Shown: positions 34,286 through 43,815 of the stretch, piece after piece
How the letters are laid out: each line of letters begins with the position of its first letter
Position numbering within the stretch: position 1 is the stretch's first letter
Assembly (NCBI GenBank): GCA_026225475.1
Contig: JAMFSU010000031.1
Coordinates: forward strand, 1 to 64,000
Length of the DNA: 64,000 nucleotides
From: Duganella sp.
GTDB taxonomy: Bacteria; Pseudomonadota; Gammaproteobacteria; Burkholderiales; Burkholderiaceae_D
Direction: 5' to 3'
The notes under the pieces: model-generated
Seen by the model: only the letters and a program-made list of their open reading frames with translations
Told to the model about the DNA's origin: nothing
The model's database searches: none
Program-made: the position numbers and the translations under genes

Positions 34286-35932
34286 ATGACATTTTCTAAC
34301 CTGCGGATTGGCCATCGCCTATCGCTGTGCTTCGGCATCATTCTGGTATTGATGGCAGCTGTCACCGCTCTGGCAGCATGGTCAAGTCAGCGCGCCCAAC
34401 AACAATTGGCGCAAAGTCTGCACCATACCAACGACAAAGTGGCCATCGCCGCGCAACTGCGCCAGAGCTTGTTTCATCAGGGACAGGCCGCACGCAATGT
34501 CGGCACCCTCAGCGATCTCAACCTGATGCAGAAGGAAATGCGCCGCATCGTCAGCGAACGCAGCAGCTATCGCGTCAGCCTGACCGCCCTGCTTAAGGCC
34601 GGCGTGAGCGCACCGGAACAAACTATCATCGCGCAAATGCAAGACTTTGATCGGCGCAGCGAACCACTGGTCAATCAAGCCAAGGAATCGGCGGACGGCT
34701 TCAATGCCGGTCAAGCCGCCAAAGTGCTCAATACCGAAGTGGCGCCACTGCAGAGCCAATGGCTGGAGGCAATCGACCGACTGGTGCAGTTGCAGCAACA
34801 GCAGATCCAGAATGATCTGGATGCCTTCAGTGTCAGCAGTGATCGCACCACGATGGTCACCATTCTCATCTGTGCCGCTGCCATGCTGCTGGCCGCACTG
34901 GTAGCGTGGCGCCTCAATCGCAGCATCACCCGACCGCTGAACCAGGCGGTGACGCTAGCGACGCGCGTCGCCGCCGGCGACCTGACCGCACACATTGATG
35001 TCACCAGCACGGATGAAACGGGACAGTTGCTCAGTGCGCTGCGCAGCATGAACCAGAGCCTGCAAAAAGCGGTCGGCGAAGTGCGCGCAGGGACACAAAA
35101 CATGTTCGATGTGTCGCAGCAGAATGCCGCCGGCAATAACGATCTGGCAGCACGTACCGAGGCCCAGGCAGAATCCTTGCGGCAAACTGCCGACGCCATG
35201 GCGCAATTGAGCGGCATCGTCAGTCGCAATGCCGGACAGATCGGCGATGCCAATCTGCTGGCACAATCGGCGGCAAATGTCGCCTCACGCGGCGGCGAAC
35301 TGGTGGCCTCAGTGGTCGATACCATGACTGCGATCAAGGATAGTTCGCGCAAGGTGGTCGATATTATCGCGGTGATTGACGGCATTGCGTTTCAGACCAA
35401 TATCCTGGCCTTGAATGCAGCCGTTGAGGCGGCCCGTGCCGGCGAACTGGGGCGCGGCTTTGCGGTCGTGGCCACAGAAGTGCGCCAACTGGCCATGCGC
35501 AGCGCCGCAGCGGCCAAGGAAATCAAGGTATTGATCGGCGACTCGGTGGCGCGCATCGATGCCGGTAGCCGACAAGTCGGTGCCGCCGGCCAGACCATGC
35601 AGGAAATCGTCGGATCGGTCGGCCAGGTAGTCACCATTATCGAACAGATCGCCGCTGCCAGCGACGGCCAGAACCATGGCATCGCCGAACTCAATCAATC
35701 GCTGGCACAAATTGATACAGCCACCCGCAACAATGCCGCACTGGTCGCCCAGGCTGCACAAGCCACCGCCGACATGCAGCAACAAGCGCAGCAACTGTGG
35801 CAGGCAGTCGGCACCTTCCGTCTGGGAAACGACGCCGACGACAACGCTGTGCTGATCGCACTGGAGACATTTGATGCACCGGCTACGCCACCGGCGGTAG
35901 TGCATGCAGAAGCGCCACGCCTGGCGGCGTGA
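34286..35932 (+). CDS. Methyl-accepting chemotaxis protein
   Basis: The 548-aa chemoreceptor has one membrane helix near residues 11-31, a periplasmic four-helix-bundle sensor (about 32-190), a second helix ([19 protein letters not shown]), a HAMP domain ([12 protein letters not shown]) and a signalling domain whose hairpin tip [20 protein letters not shown] is exact. It relays ligand binding to CheA through CheW. The C-terminus lacks the acidic CheR-tethering pentapeptide. GAGGAG precedes the ATG at 34286. No che genes are adjacent, so it is an isolated receptor. Confidence 0.93.
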   Translation: MTFSNLRIGHRLSLCFGIILVLMAAVTALAAWSSQRAQQQLAQSLHHTNDKVAIAAQLRQSLFHQGQAARNVGTLSDLNLMQKEMRRIVSERSSYRVSLTALLKAGVSAPEQTIIAQMQDFDRRSEPLVNQAKESADGFNAGQAAKVLNTEVAPLQSQWLEAIDRLVQLQQQQIQNDLDAFSVSSDRTTMVTILICAAAMLLAALVAWRLNRSITRPLNQAVTLATRVAAGDLTAHIDVTSTDETGQLLSALRSMNQSLQKAVGEVRAGTQNMFDVSQQNAAGNNDLAARTEAQAESLRQTADAMAQLSGIVSRNAGQIGDANLLAQSAANVASRGGELVASVVDTMTAIKDSSRKVVDIIAVIDGIAFQTNILALNAAVEAARAGELGRGFAVVATEVRQLAMRSAAAAKEIKVLIGDSVARIDAGSRQVGAAGQTMQEIVGSVGQVVTIIEQIAAASDGQNHGIAELNQSLAQIDTATRNNAALVAQAAQATADMQQQAQQLWQAVGTFRLGNDADDNAVLIALETFDAPATPPAVVHAEAPRLAA

Positions 35933-35937
35933 TCGGA

Positions 35938-37035
35938 TCAGGGCAAGGTGGCGTAAGCAGTTGCCAGATGATAGGCGGTGGTTGACGGCAGTTCGGCGCG
36001 CACGATCTTGCCGTCGGCCGTCTGACTTTCTACCCAGCCAGGCGCGGTGAGGAAGCGCGCACCAAAGCGCGCGATCTGGGTCGGCAATTCGGCGCGTACC
36101 GTTGCCTCGCCATGATGTGCCAGTGCGCGCAGATATTCGCTTTGTGCCCAGATTCTTTGGGTCGTATCGAGCAGCGCGCCGCTGAGGTCCAGTGTCGCCG
36201 CCACCCCGCCCGTGGCAGTATCGACGCCTGAGCGTCGCACAAAATCGAAGGCCCGATACAAGGCCCGATTCATGCCAGCCCGTTCAAATGCGGGGTGCTG
36301 ACTCGACTCCACCAAAAACAGCCACTCGAACTGATGGCCTGGCTCCACCCAGTTGTTCTCGCTGCCGAGTGGCAATTCGGCTACGCAACCGCTTGCGCCA
36401 TCGATGAAAGTGCTGGCAAAGGCGCTGGCCAGCTTATCTAGTCGGTGGGCAAAAATACCGTCCGATGTGGTTGCGTCAGCGGCTAGCCAGGCTTCGCTCA
36501 GATGCATTAACGGGTTCTGCGTCGGACCGGTAATCCTGCGCGAAAAATCTTCCTCCATCGCGCTGCTAAACAATGCACCATCGACCATACGCTGTTCAAT
36601 CAGGACCGAGGTTTCTTCCATCAGCGCCAGCGCTTGCTGCGCTTGTACGGCATTGGGATGCTTGGCATATTCGGCGCAGGCAAAGATCACGAAGGCATGC
36701 GTGTACAAGTCCTTTTGCCGTTCCTTCGGCGCACCATCGGCGTCGACACTATAGAACCAGCCGCCATGCTGGCGGTCCGCAAAATAATGGCGCAGCGAGG
36801 CAAACAAGGTAGCGGCATGCTGCCACTCCTGCGCCAACGAAAAGACGAACAATTGCCGCGCACAAGCCATGGCCCGATAGCGTACCGGCGGCAACGGCGT
36901 CATGCCATCGGCAGCCACACTTTCATAGGCGAGGCCCAGGGCCTTGTTGAAACCCACGCCACGCCAGATCGGCAAGATGACGTCTTGATAATGGCTGCGC
37001 AACGCGCTGGCAGTGGTAAAAGTCAATGCAGGCAT
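35938..37035 (-). CDS. AGE-family epimerase/isomerase
   Basis: The 365-aa protein belongs to the N-acylglucosamine 2-epimerase / mannose isomerase family, an (alpha/alpha)6 barrel. Seen are RYRAMACARQLFVFSLAQEW, GGWFYSVDADGAPKERQKDLYTHAFVIFACAEY split across two helices, QNPLMHLSEAWLA and WVEPGHQFEWLFLV, which carries the catalytic histidine; IWAQSEYLRAL follows. The substrate may be a free aldose/ketose such as mannose/fructose or cellobiose; it cannot be told here. The start at 37035 fits the family; longer starts do not. It converges with the chemoreceptor gene, five bases apart. Confidence 0.85.
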   Translation of the reverse strand: MPALTFTTASALRSHYQDVILPIWRGVGFNKALGLAYESVAADGMTPLPPVRYRAMACARQLFVFSLAQEWQHAATLFASLRHYFADRQHGGWFYSVDADGAPKERQKDLYTHAFVIFACAEYAKHPNAVQAQQALALMEETSVLIEQRMVDGALFSSAMEEDFSRRITGPTQNPLMHLSEAWLAADATTSDGIFAHRLDKLASAFASTFIDGASGCVAELPLGSENNWVEPGHQFEWLFLVESSQHPAFERAGMNRALYRAFDFVRRSGVDTATGGVAATLDLSGALLDTTQRIWAQSEYLRALAHHGEATVRAELPTQIARFGARFLTAPGWVESQTADGKIVRAELPSTTAYHLATAYATLP

Positions 37036-37296
37036 GGAATGATCAAAAAATAGAAGAGTGAAAATCCCGCGCAAGCCGCTGTCGCTTGCACGAGTAAATA
37101 TCTGCTGGCGCAATAATAGCAGCTAGGATAACCGCCAAGCCAGTACCGTCTGAGGTAACAATCGACGACGATTGACTATTTCACGTGTCATTGAGTCAAT
37201 GTAATTTTGAATCAACGCCAGACACCGACTCCGGCCCGAATACCCATAACGCAAGGATAACGAGCAGACCTTGCGCTATGGGCATGCTGGTTCGGT

Positions 37297-38259
37297 TTAC
37301 GCGACGTGATCTGGTGCTTGCACAATGGCATGAATACCTGCACAACCATAACGACCGCACACTGTATGCCAATAACTGAAGCCCTCGGCGCAGTATTGCA
37401 GATAGCGCCCCCAATGCTGCTTGTCCGGCTCGAGGCCGCGCAGTAACGCGGCGTACTGCGCCACTGCGCTATCGTGCATCGCCACCACCGCAAGATAAGC
37501 ATCGTCGAGACTGCATTGCTGAAGCTCCTGGTAGATGTTGACCAGATTGAGCCAATCGCCATCTTTTCTCACGCTCACCAACTCATTGGAAAATGCCACG
37601 ATCTTGGCAGAAGCCATCGACATCAGAACCATGCACGCCGCTTCATCGGACGCCAGATGACTGCTCAACTCCAATAACTGCGCGGTAGGAATCATGCCAA
37701 TTGTGATGATGCGCCGATTCAAATAATCGTCAAAGTCTTCTCGCTTGGCAACAAATACGCTGGCGCGCTCCTGCGCTGCCGCTTGCATCCAGATCAACAT
37801 ATTGCGGCCAAGACGCCTCATGAATTTCATGGATGCCCCGCGCGCCAGATATTCAAGAATGATGGATTGCCAGGCGCTGATATAGTTATCCTTGCTGCGC
37901 GGTTGGCCGAGGCCACCTTCGAAGACCTGCTGCATTTCCGCCATCAGTGACTTAGTGTCGGCTTGTTTTTCAATGACGAAATCATCCCACAACAGCCATA
38001 AAGTAATGTATTTCGCAAACAGCAAGAGTGCGTCATAGTCACCGAACGGATGAGAATAGCCAGCATACTTGCTGATCTCCATTTTTTTGACGCGCTTGAA
38101 ATAGCTGTCATCCAGAAACAGCTGATGCGCAAACATCCATGCAATCGTCTCTGCCTCTACCTGCTCGGCAAAAGGGGATTGTTTGACATGCGACAGACGG
38201 AGTTGATAACAGTGTGACGATGGTGTCGGTATCGCGCCACTGACGGTTGGTGCGTTCAT
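37297..38259 (-). CDS. Class I terpene synthase
   Basis: The 320-aa protein has the features of bacterial class I terpene cyclases. The aspartate-rich motif reads DDFVIE (residues 92-97). A pyrophosphate-sensor arginine lies near 182 (NRRIITIG). The NSE triad is N225, S229 and D233 in FSNELVSVRKDGDW. These bind three Mg ions and the diphosphate of geranyl-, farnesyl- or geranylgeranyl-PP. The product cannot be predicted; the length suggests a mono- or sesquiterpene cyclase. AGGAG precedes the ATG. It is divergent from idi, an isoprenoid-precursor gene. No P450 or methyltransferase is nearby. Confidence 0.85.
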   Translation of the reverse strand: MNAPTVSGAIPTPSSHCYQLRLSHVKQSPFAEQVEAETIAWMFAHQLFLDDSYFKRVKKMEISKYAGYSHPFGDYDALLLFAKYITLWLLWDDFVIEKQADTKSLMAEMQQVFEGGLGQPRSKDNYISAWQSIILEYLARGASMKFMRRLGRNMLIWMQAAAQERASVFVAKREDFDDYLNRRIITIGMIPTAQLLELSSHLASDEAACMVLMSMASAKIVAFSNELVSVRKDGDWLNLVNIYQELQQCSLDDAYLAVVAMHDSAVAQYAALLRGLEPDKQHWGRYLQYCAEGFSYWHTVCGRYGCAGIHAIVQAPDHVA

Positions 38260-38508
38260 TTTTACTCCTACGTCAAAATGGCCAACCCGATGGCCCTGTT
38301 GCATGGACCGGCACTCCCCAGATTTGCATGCGATTGCGCAAGGACGACTCGCATATCAGATCAAGTCCACCGGCGGCAAAAAGGGACATTAAAATACCCA
38401 GGCAGATCTGCATAAAATTTCAATCTAGTGTAAGCACCACCCACTGCTTTGCTCAACACTAACTTAATTCCAATTTCCGACTCGCACACGTTCCCTGGAT
38501 TGAATACG

Positions 38509-39048
38509 ATGGAAGAATTACTTATCTTGGTAGATCAACATGACCAGGCAATTGGCACTGGCGCCAAAATGGCGGTACACCGCGACGGTTTGCTACATCG
38601 TGCGTTTTCCATTTTTGTCTTTGACAACAGCGGTCGCCTGCTGCTGCAACAACGCGCGGCAGGCAAAAACCATTCGGGAAATCGATGGAGCAATACCTGC
38701 TGCGGTCACCCGCGCTATGGCGAGAGCATTGAAGTTGCGGCGCACCGACGCCTGTCGGAAGAAATGGGATTCCATTGTCGGCTGCAAGAAGTGGCGGCCT
38801 TGACCTATCATTTGCCGATGTCAAATCAGTTGATTGAGCACGAGTACAACCATATCTTTGCTGGCGTATTCAACGGTGAACCGGCACCGGATCCTGCCGA
38901 GGCAGCTGATTGGTCATGGATCGAAGGGCCGGCATTGCGCACGGCAACGGAGACAGCAGCGGCTACCTTTACCGCCTGGTTTATTGCCATCCTCAACGCC
39001 TTTGGCCCCGACTGTCTTGATTTGTGGAAACTGCAAGCGCAAAAGTGA
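38509..39048 (+). CDS. idi: Isopentenyl-diphosphate isomerase, type I
   Basis: The 179-aa Nudix-fold enzyme interconverts isopentenyl and dimethylallyl diphosphate. The catalytic cysteine lies in RWSNTCCGHPRYGE, the catalytic glutamate in IEHEYNHIF, and AAHRRLSEEMGF follows as the Nudix-like helix. Betaproteobacteria make both isomers by the MEP pathway, so Idi is optional and usually tied to a terpenoid pathway; here it faces a terpene synthase. The ATG at 38509 matches family N-termini, though no good ribosome site is seen. Its stop is followed in frame by a histidine-phosphatase remnant. Confidence 0.9.
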   Translation: MEELLILVDQHDQAIGTGAKMAVHRDGLLHRAFSIFVFDNSGRLLLQQRAAGKNHSGNRWSNTCCGHPRYGESIEVAAHRRLSEEMGFHCRLQEVAALTYHLPMSNQLIEHEYNHIFAGVFNGEPAPDPAEAADWSWIEGPALRTATETAAATFTAWFIAILNAFGPDCLDLWKLQAQK

Positions 39049-39297
39049 GCCATCATCGCAGGCGGCGGCGAATCAATAGCGCAACTATGCGAGCGCGTTG
39101 ACGTGTGGCTGGACAGCTTGCAGCAACAGGCAACGGTCGTGGCAGTCACCCATGCGTCTATTATCCGAGCCGCCATTGTGCATACGCTGAAGGCAACGCC
39201 AAGCGCCTTTGCACGAATCGCAATCCCACCACTCACACTGGTGCAGCTTCAGAGATCGAGTAAGGGATGGCGTTGGTGGCCGACGATGACCGAATAG
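39049..39297 (+). pseudogene. C-terminal remnant of a histidine phosphatase
   Basis: Directly after the idi stop, in the same frame, the DNA reads GGGESIAQLCERVDVWLDSL, then VVAVTHASIIRAAIVHTL and IAIPPLTLVQL before a stop. This is the second half of a CobC-like histidine phosphatase, including the (G)GES motif and the THA histidine. The RHGE first half is absent. A GTG at 39103 could start a 64-aa piece, but it has no ribosome site. Confidence 0.7.
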
Positions 39298-39387
39298 GCA
39301 CATACAAGGAAAAGCAACGTTTCCGGAGAAACGCATATAAAATCAAGACTTCCCGTTTGGATCGACAAAAATCTTGCGAGGTTGACA

Positions 39388-41466
39388 ATGCGCGCACCCA
39401 TGGCTTTGCAGCAAGTCCAGGACCACTCTCAACATCTGCGCCCACAGCAGGTGTCGCAAAGCATCCCGCTGGCGACGACCGCCCCCACCGCGACACATGA
39501 ATTCGTCGATGCCAGACCGCAAGCAAGCACGCAGCGCCGTCTCCAAAACATGGCCAGAAGCAGCCTGCAAACAGCGCAATTGCACAACCTGGGTCAACTC
39601 GCCAATCGCGCTACCTCGACGACACAGCGTGAGCAAATGACAAGCGCACAAAGCATCGCTACCGAGCGTGCCCCCGAAGCCAACCACACGGGTCTGCCCA
39701 GACAGTTGAAATCCGGTATCGAAGCGCTCTCCGGCATGCCCATGGATCATGTCAGGGTCAATTACAATTCATCACAACCGGCCCAGTTGAACGCCCATGC
39801 CTACGCGCAGGGGAGCGAGATTCATGTCGCTCCAGGGCAAGAGCAGCATCTGCCGCATGAGGCCTGGCATGTTGTGCAACAGGCGCAAGGACGGGTCTCG
39901 CCGACACTGCAGCGCAAGGGCCAGATGATCAATGATGATGCCGCCCTGGAGACCGAAGCTGATGTCATGGGAGCCAAGGCTGCGGGGCATGGTGCTGCAC
40001 AGCGCTCCGCGGACGATCATGCAAACGTATCTGGAGCAACGACGTCACCCGCATATGGCCAGGTGCGACAGTGCAAAATAGGTTTTGAATTTCAGACTGC
40101 GTTTACCAAAACCCAGTTTTTGTACAACGGCAACCCTGTCCCTGGATCGAAAATCGCCACCGTGCCCGGCGATGTCGCCAACGAGGGAAAAATGCCTTAT
40201 TACCAAGGAAGCGGTTTTACCATCGAGGGGGATGAAGGGGATCTGGAACTTGTCACGAAACCGTTTGACGAGACTGAAAGTGGATTTAAGGAGATGGCAT
40301 CTACCTTTTCCTGGATGGAAGTGTTTGCCAATCAGGTGAAAGGTACAAAGACGGCGGTCAACGCGCTCAATACCCGATTTGCCTCGGCAACACCAATGCT
40401 GGGCGTTACCGAGAAAAACCATATCGACTTAAATGTTGGCGCCAATATTGTCACGGATCCACAAGTGACAGCAGGTATCAGCCTCGCCAGTTTGTTGCCG
40501 CTAGCCGCCGCACTAGGAAAAGCCCCCCCTCGCAAACGCGATGCTCGAGCTGAAACTGAACCGGTTCTGGGACAGGCTGCAACCAAAGAAAATCTGGTCC
40601 GCCACATCGGCTGGAAAGACGTGGACGCAGCGGCGTTTCAAACTCCCGTGCTGGAGGCCTGCGCACTCGCAGAGAAAATCGGCGCAGGACGCGATTCCAA
40701 GACCTTGGGATATCTATTTATGCTAAGCCTGTATTGTCTGGGCTACAGCGCATTTTGGGCAAGCCGCGAAGAGAAGGCGAAAACCGATAGCAAGGTCAAG
40801 GATCAAGGCATGGAGCCATTCTGGGCAAAGCTGGCGGTTGGCATGATTTCCCGCACCAATCTGGCCGATGCCTTCAGCGCACTGACAGAAGTAGATCAAC
40901 GCTGGTTTGTCAGTCAGCTTGAGATGATCGGCAACACTTTAGGCCAGGCTGCCTTTGCCAATAAGCATCCGAATGAGCCGGAGCTTCGGGACGGCCGCAC
41001 CCATGCAGATTATCGGGTGTTTGGTCAAATGCCAAAAGATGCCAAAGCAGAAAACTACAAGTCATGGTTCAGCATCCGCGAGTGGCTGGCACATCTGGTA
41101 CCGCAGCAGGACCGGCTCGGCATCGATTTCGCTGCTGCCTATGAGGCAATGGGCAATATTTCAACGCGCGCATTTAGCGACCATCATGTCAATCGTCCAG
41201 CATTTGACAATGCCGATACCTTCATCAAGGACAAAGACGATGCACGCGCCACCTATAAAGTCAAGCATCCGAGCGATATCGGCAAAGCCAGCGATCATGG
41301 GGGAAATCGGCTTGATGGTCTGATCCTCGAGTTCAGAAAACTAGGGGCCAAGATCGATGAAAACCAATGGTGGGCATTTGCGTCGAACTTCTTCAAGTTG
41401 GTTGTACTCACCAATCAAACTCAACAGCGACGTGACGAAATCATCGACTCCTTCATTGATTCGTGA
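39388..41466 (+). CDS. DUF4157 (eCIS-core) protein with HEAWH zinc motif and large novel C-terminal region
   Basis: The 692-aa protein has a disordered Gln/Ser/Thr-rich N-terminus (1-100). A DUF4157 domain spans about 102-170 ([33 protein letters not shown]), with zinc-protease-like HEAWHVVQQ at 157-165 and a possible third ligand in ETEADVMG. The C-terminal half (about 228-692) opens [11 protein letters not shown] and [20 protein letters not shown], a layout that reminds me of amidoligase/COOH-NH2-ligase folds. I have not confirmed that. DUF4157 proteins travel with extracellular contractile injection systems or polymorphic toxins, but no tube or sheath gene is here. GAGG precedes ATG 39388. 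Confidence 0.75.
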   Translation: MRAPMALQQVQDHSQHLRPQQVSQSIPLATTAPTATHEFVDARPQASTQRRLQNMARSSLQTAQLHNLGQLANRATSTTQREQMTSAQSIATERAPEANHTGLPRQLKSGIEALSGMPMDHVRVNYNSSQPAQLNAHAYAQGSEIHVAPGQEQHLPHEAWHVVQQAQGRVSPTLQRKGQMINDDAALETEADVMGAKAAGHGAAQRSADDHANVSGATTSPAYGQVRQCKIGFEFQTAFTKTQFLYNGNPVPGSKIATVPGDVANEGKMPYYQGSGFTIEGDEGDLELVTKPFDETESGFKEMASTFSWMEVFANQVKGTKTAVNALNTRFASATPMLGVTEKNHIDLNVGANIVTDPQVTAGISLASLLPLAAALGKAPPRKRDARAETEPVLGQAATKENLVRHIGWKDVDAAAFQTPVLEACALAEKIGAGRDSKTLGYLFMLSLYCLGYSAFWASREEKAKTDSKVKDQGMEPFWAKLAVGMISRTNLADAFSALTEVDQRWFVSQLEMIGNTLGQAAFANKHPNEPELRDGRTHADYRVFGQMPKDAKAENYKSWFSIREWLAHLVPQQDRLGIDFAAAYEAMGNISTRAFSDHHVNRPAFDNADTFIKDKDDARATYKVKHPSDIGKASDHGGNRLDGLILEFRKLGAKIDENQWWAFASNFFKLVVLTNQTQQRRDEIIDSFIDS

Positions 41467-41717
41467 TCGCCACAGGCTTGCTTGACACCTGGCCTTAAAG
41501 CGCCAGCCATCCGTTGCACTGCAAGGTATCGACGTCGCGTTCCCCATTTTGCTTCGGTCCGAGGATCGGCGATGGCGGTGCTGATCAAGCGGCTTTTGTT
41601 CATTCAGAGCGCCACTGAGTCTGTTCAATACAGCGATCACCACCTCTCTGTGCTAGCATCGCTAGTCGCGAAATGCACAGGCGCGCCCAGCGGGTGTCTG
41701 TGCCGCCCAGCAAGCGC

Positions 41718-43745
41718 ATGAAGAAGAAAATGTCCCACTATCCACGAGCCCCCGGTGTCACCCCAAAGTTTCAGCCGAACAACATCATTGCCTCGGATGA
41801 GCAAATCGCCATCCAGATTGCCACCGACCGCATCATCCTGGTCGACGCCAATGCCGGTACTGCCAAAACCACCAGCCTGTCGCTGCGCATCGCCGAGTCG
41901 CTCAAGCGTGGCCTGAAACCGGAAGACTTCATCGTCCTGACCGTCACGGAAGCCGCCCGGCAGGCATTTCACACGCATCTGATCGCACTCGGCGTGGCCC
42001 GCTCGCAGGTGAGCAAGTTGACGATCACCACCTTCGAAGCGCTCGCCATCGAGACCTTGCGCAAGAGCGAATATGCCAGCGTGCCCTACTTTGACGACAA
42101 GGAAGATCTGCGCGACGCCGCGCTCAGTGCGCTCGACGAAGTCTGCGAACGTTATTGCGGCCGCTACGATATCGACGCCAGCACCACCAATCTGGCGCTC
42201 GATACCTTCTTCAAGATGCAGATGCGGCTCAAGGCCACGTTGGCGCTACGGCGTTTTCAGGTCAGTCTGGACGAACACACTCCGGATGAAATCGAAGCGC
42301 TGCTGGGTGTGCCTTTCACCACCTATCTATGGCACCAGCATTACGAAAAACTGCGCGGCGCCCAGAACGGCGAACCACTGTTCCGCGGCAAAAATGATGC
42401 GGCCTACGACCTCGTCACTGCGCTGGAAGATGAAGCTACGCTGGCGCAGTCACTGCCGTCCTGCAAAGTCGTGGTGTGCGACGAATTGCATGACCTCAAC
42501 GAAGTGAGCTTTCGCTTCCTGGTTGCCTTGATCAGGCAAAACAATGCCTTCTTCTTTGGCGCTGGCGACAAGGACCAGGTGATTTTCTCGGGATCGGGTG
42601 CCGATCACGACATCCTGGCCTCACGTTTTCAGCAAACATTCACCACCGTCAAGACGTATCCGTTGACGCGCTGCTACCGCCATGGTCCGTCGCTGGCCAT
42701 TGCCGTCGGGGCGTTCAAGAACAAGAAAAACGATTCCGGCGTCACCTGGGATACCGGCATTGATGTATTACATTACGACCACAGCGATAACAGTGCCTGC
42801 GCCAGAAGGACCGTGCAAGCCATTCAAAAATGGACCGCCACACGCGGCAGCGATGAGTCGATCGGCGTTCTGCTACGGCACCCCGGCCAGTCGGTCAACA
42901 TCGAAGCAGCATTGATCAACGCCGGCCTGTACTACCAGACTGCCGGTATGCCAAGTTTTTTGCAGCGGCTGGAAATCCTTATGTTCCGCGGCATGCTGGC
43001 AGCGTCGCTGCGCAATATGGATACCATCAGCCATAAACAGTCGCGCGAAGCGATTTTTGATGCGCTGGCCCTGTTTTCTGAAATTCCGATCAGCGGCGAA
43101 CTCAGCCAGCATTGGGCCAGTTTGCGCGAAGAAGCCATCACGCAGCCGAATGCAATGGAATGGTTTTTAAGCGGCACCGTATTGCGCCTAGCCACCCATG
43201 CCAAAAACGCTATCGAACACTGCATCAGCTATCTGCGCACACTTGACGCGCAGGCACCCGCCGGCGAGGTGCTGCACTATCTGGCCCAGACCATGAAAAT
43301 GGATGAAGTGATTCGACGCGTCTATGTGGATCGTGACGATGCTGCCGCAGTACGCCATTCGATTGCCGAATTCATCGCGCTGGCACGCAATAGCGGCATG
43401 AACATTTTTGCATTTTCGCATTGGCTCGGTGCCACCGAACTCAAGCTGATGCAGCAACAGGCCAAGTCCAGCATCACGCTTGCCTGTGCCGACGATATCA
43501 AAGGCAAGGAATATGATTTCGTGATCATTCCTTACCTGGAGCATCATGTATTTCCGCGCTCAGGCAGAGATGAGTGGGAGCGCCGCGACGAATCCAACCG
43601 TTTCTATGTCGCCATTACCCGCGCCCGACGTAATCTGGTCTTGCTCACCCCGGAAGACGAGCGCATGCGCAGCCAATACATCTATGACATGTGCATCGAG
43701 CAAGCCAAACAGGAAGCCCGCACGCTGTTGCATCAACAGGAATGA
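41718..43745 (+). CDS. UvrD/Rep-like superfamily 1 helicase
   Basis: The 675-aa protein has SF1A motifs: I in VDANAGTAKTTSLSLRI (Walker A), II in VVVCDELHDLNEVSF (Walker B with DELHD where UvrD has DEFQD), III in FFGAGDKDQVIFSGSGA, IV near LTRCYRHGPSLA, V in ADDIKGKEYDFVIIPYLE, and VI in FYVAITRARRNLVLL. It is shorter than UvrD (about 720 aa) and lacks an obvious nuclease. ATGs at 41673, 41718 and 41730 are all possible; none has a strong ribosome site. It follows the DUF4157 gene after 251 bp on the same strand and ends at a hairpin terminator. Confidence 0.87.
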   Translation: MKKKMSHYPRAPGVTPKFQPNNIIASDEQIAIQIATDRIILVDANAGTAKTTSLSLRIAESLKRGLKPEDFIVLTVTEAARQAFHTHLIALGVARSQVSKLTITTFEALAIETLRKSEYASVPYFDDKEDLRDAALSALDEVCERYCGRYDIDASTTNLALDTFFKMQMRLKATLALRRFQVSLDEHTPDEIEALLGVPFTTYLWHQHYEKLRGAQNGEPLFRGKNDAAYDLVTALEDEATLAQSLPSCKVVVCDELHDLNEVSFRFLVALIRQNNAFFFGAGDKDQVIFSGSGADHDILASRFQQTFTTVKTYPLTRCYRHGPSLAIAVGAFKNKKNDSGVTWDTGIDVLHYDHSDNSACARRTVQAIQKWTATRGSDESIGVLLRHPGQSVNIEAALINAGLYYQTAGMPSFLQRLEILMFRGMLAASLRNMDTISHKQSREAIFDALALFSEIPISGELSQHWASLREEAITQPNAMEWFLSGTVLRLATHAKNAIEHCISYLRTLDAQAPAGEVLHYLAQTMKMDEVIRRVYVDRDDAAAVRHSIAEFIALARNSGMNIFAFSHWLGATELKLMQQQAKSSITLACADDIKGKEYDFVIIPYLEHHVFPRSGRDEWERRDESNRFYVAITRARRNLVLLTPEDERMRSQYIYDMCIEQAKQEARTLLHQQE

Positions 43746-43767
43746 CACCGCCGGAGTGAGGCCGGAG

Positions 43768-43800
43768 GTGCAGCAGGCAAACACCTGCTGCACGGCTTTT
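43768..43800 (+). terminator. Rho-independent terminator after the helicase gene
   Basis: GTGCAGCAGG (43768-43777) pairs fully with CCTGCTGCAC (43784-43793) around a 6-base loop and is followed by GGCTTTT. It stands between the convergent helicase and ketosynthase genes. Confidence 0.75.
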
Positions 43801-43815
43801 GCGCTAGCCGACGGC

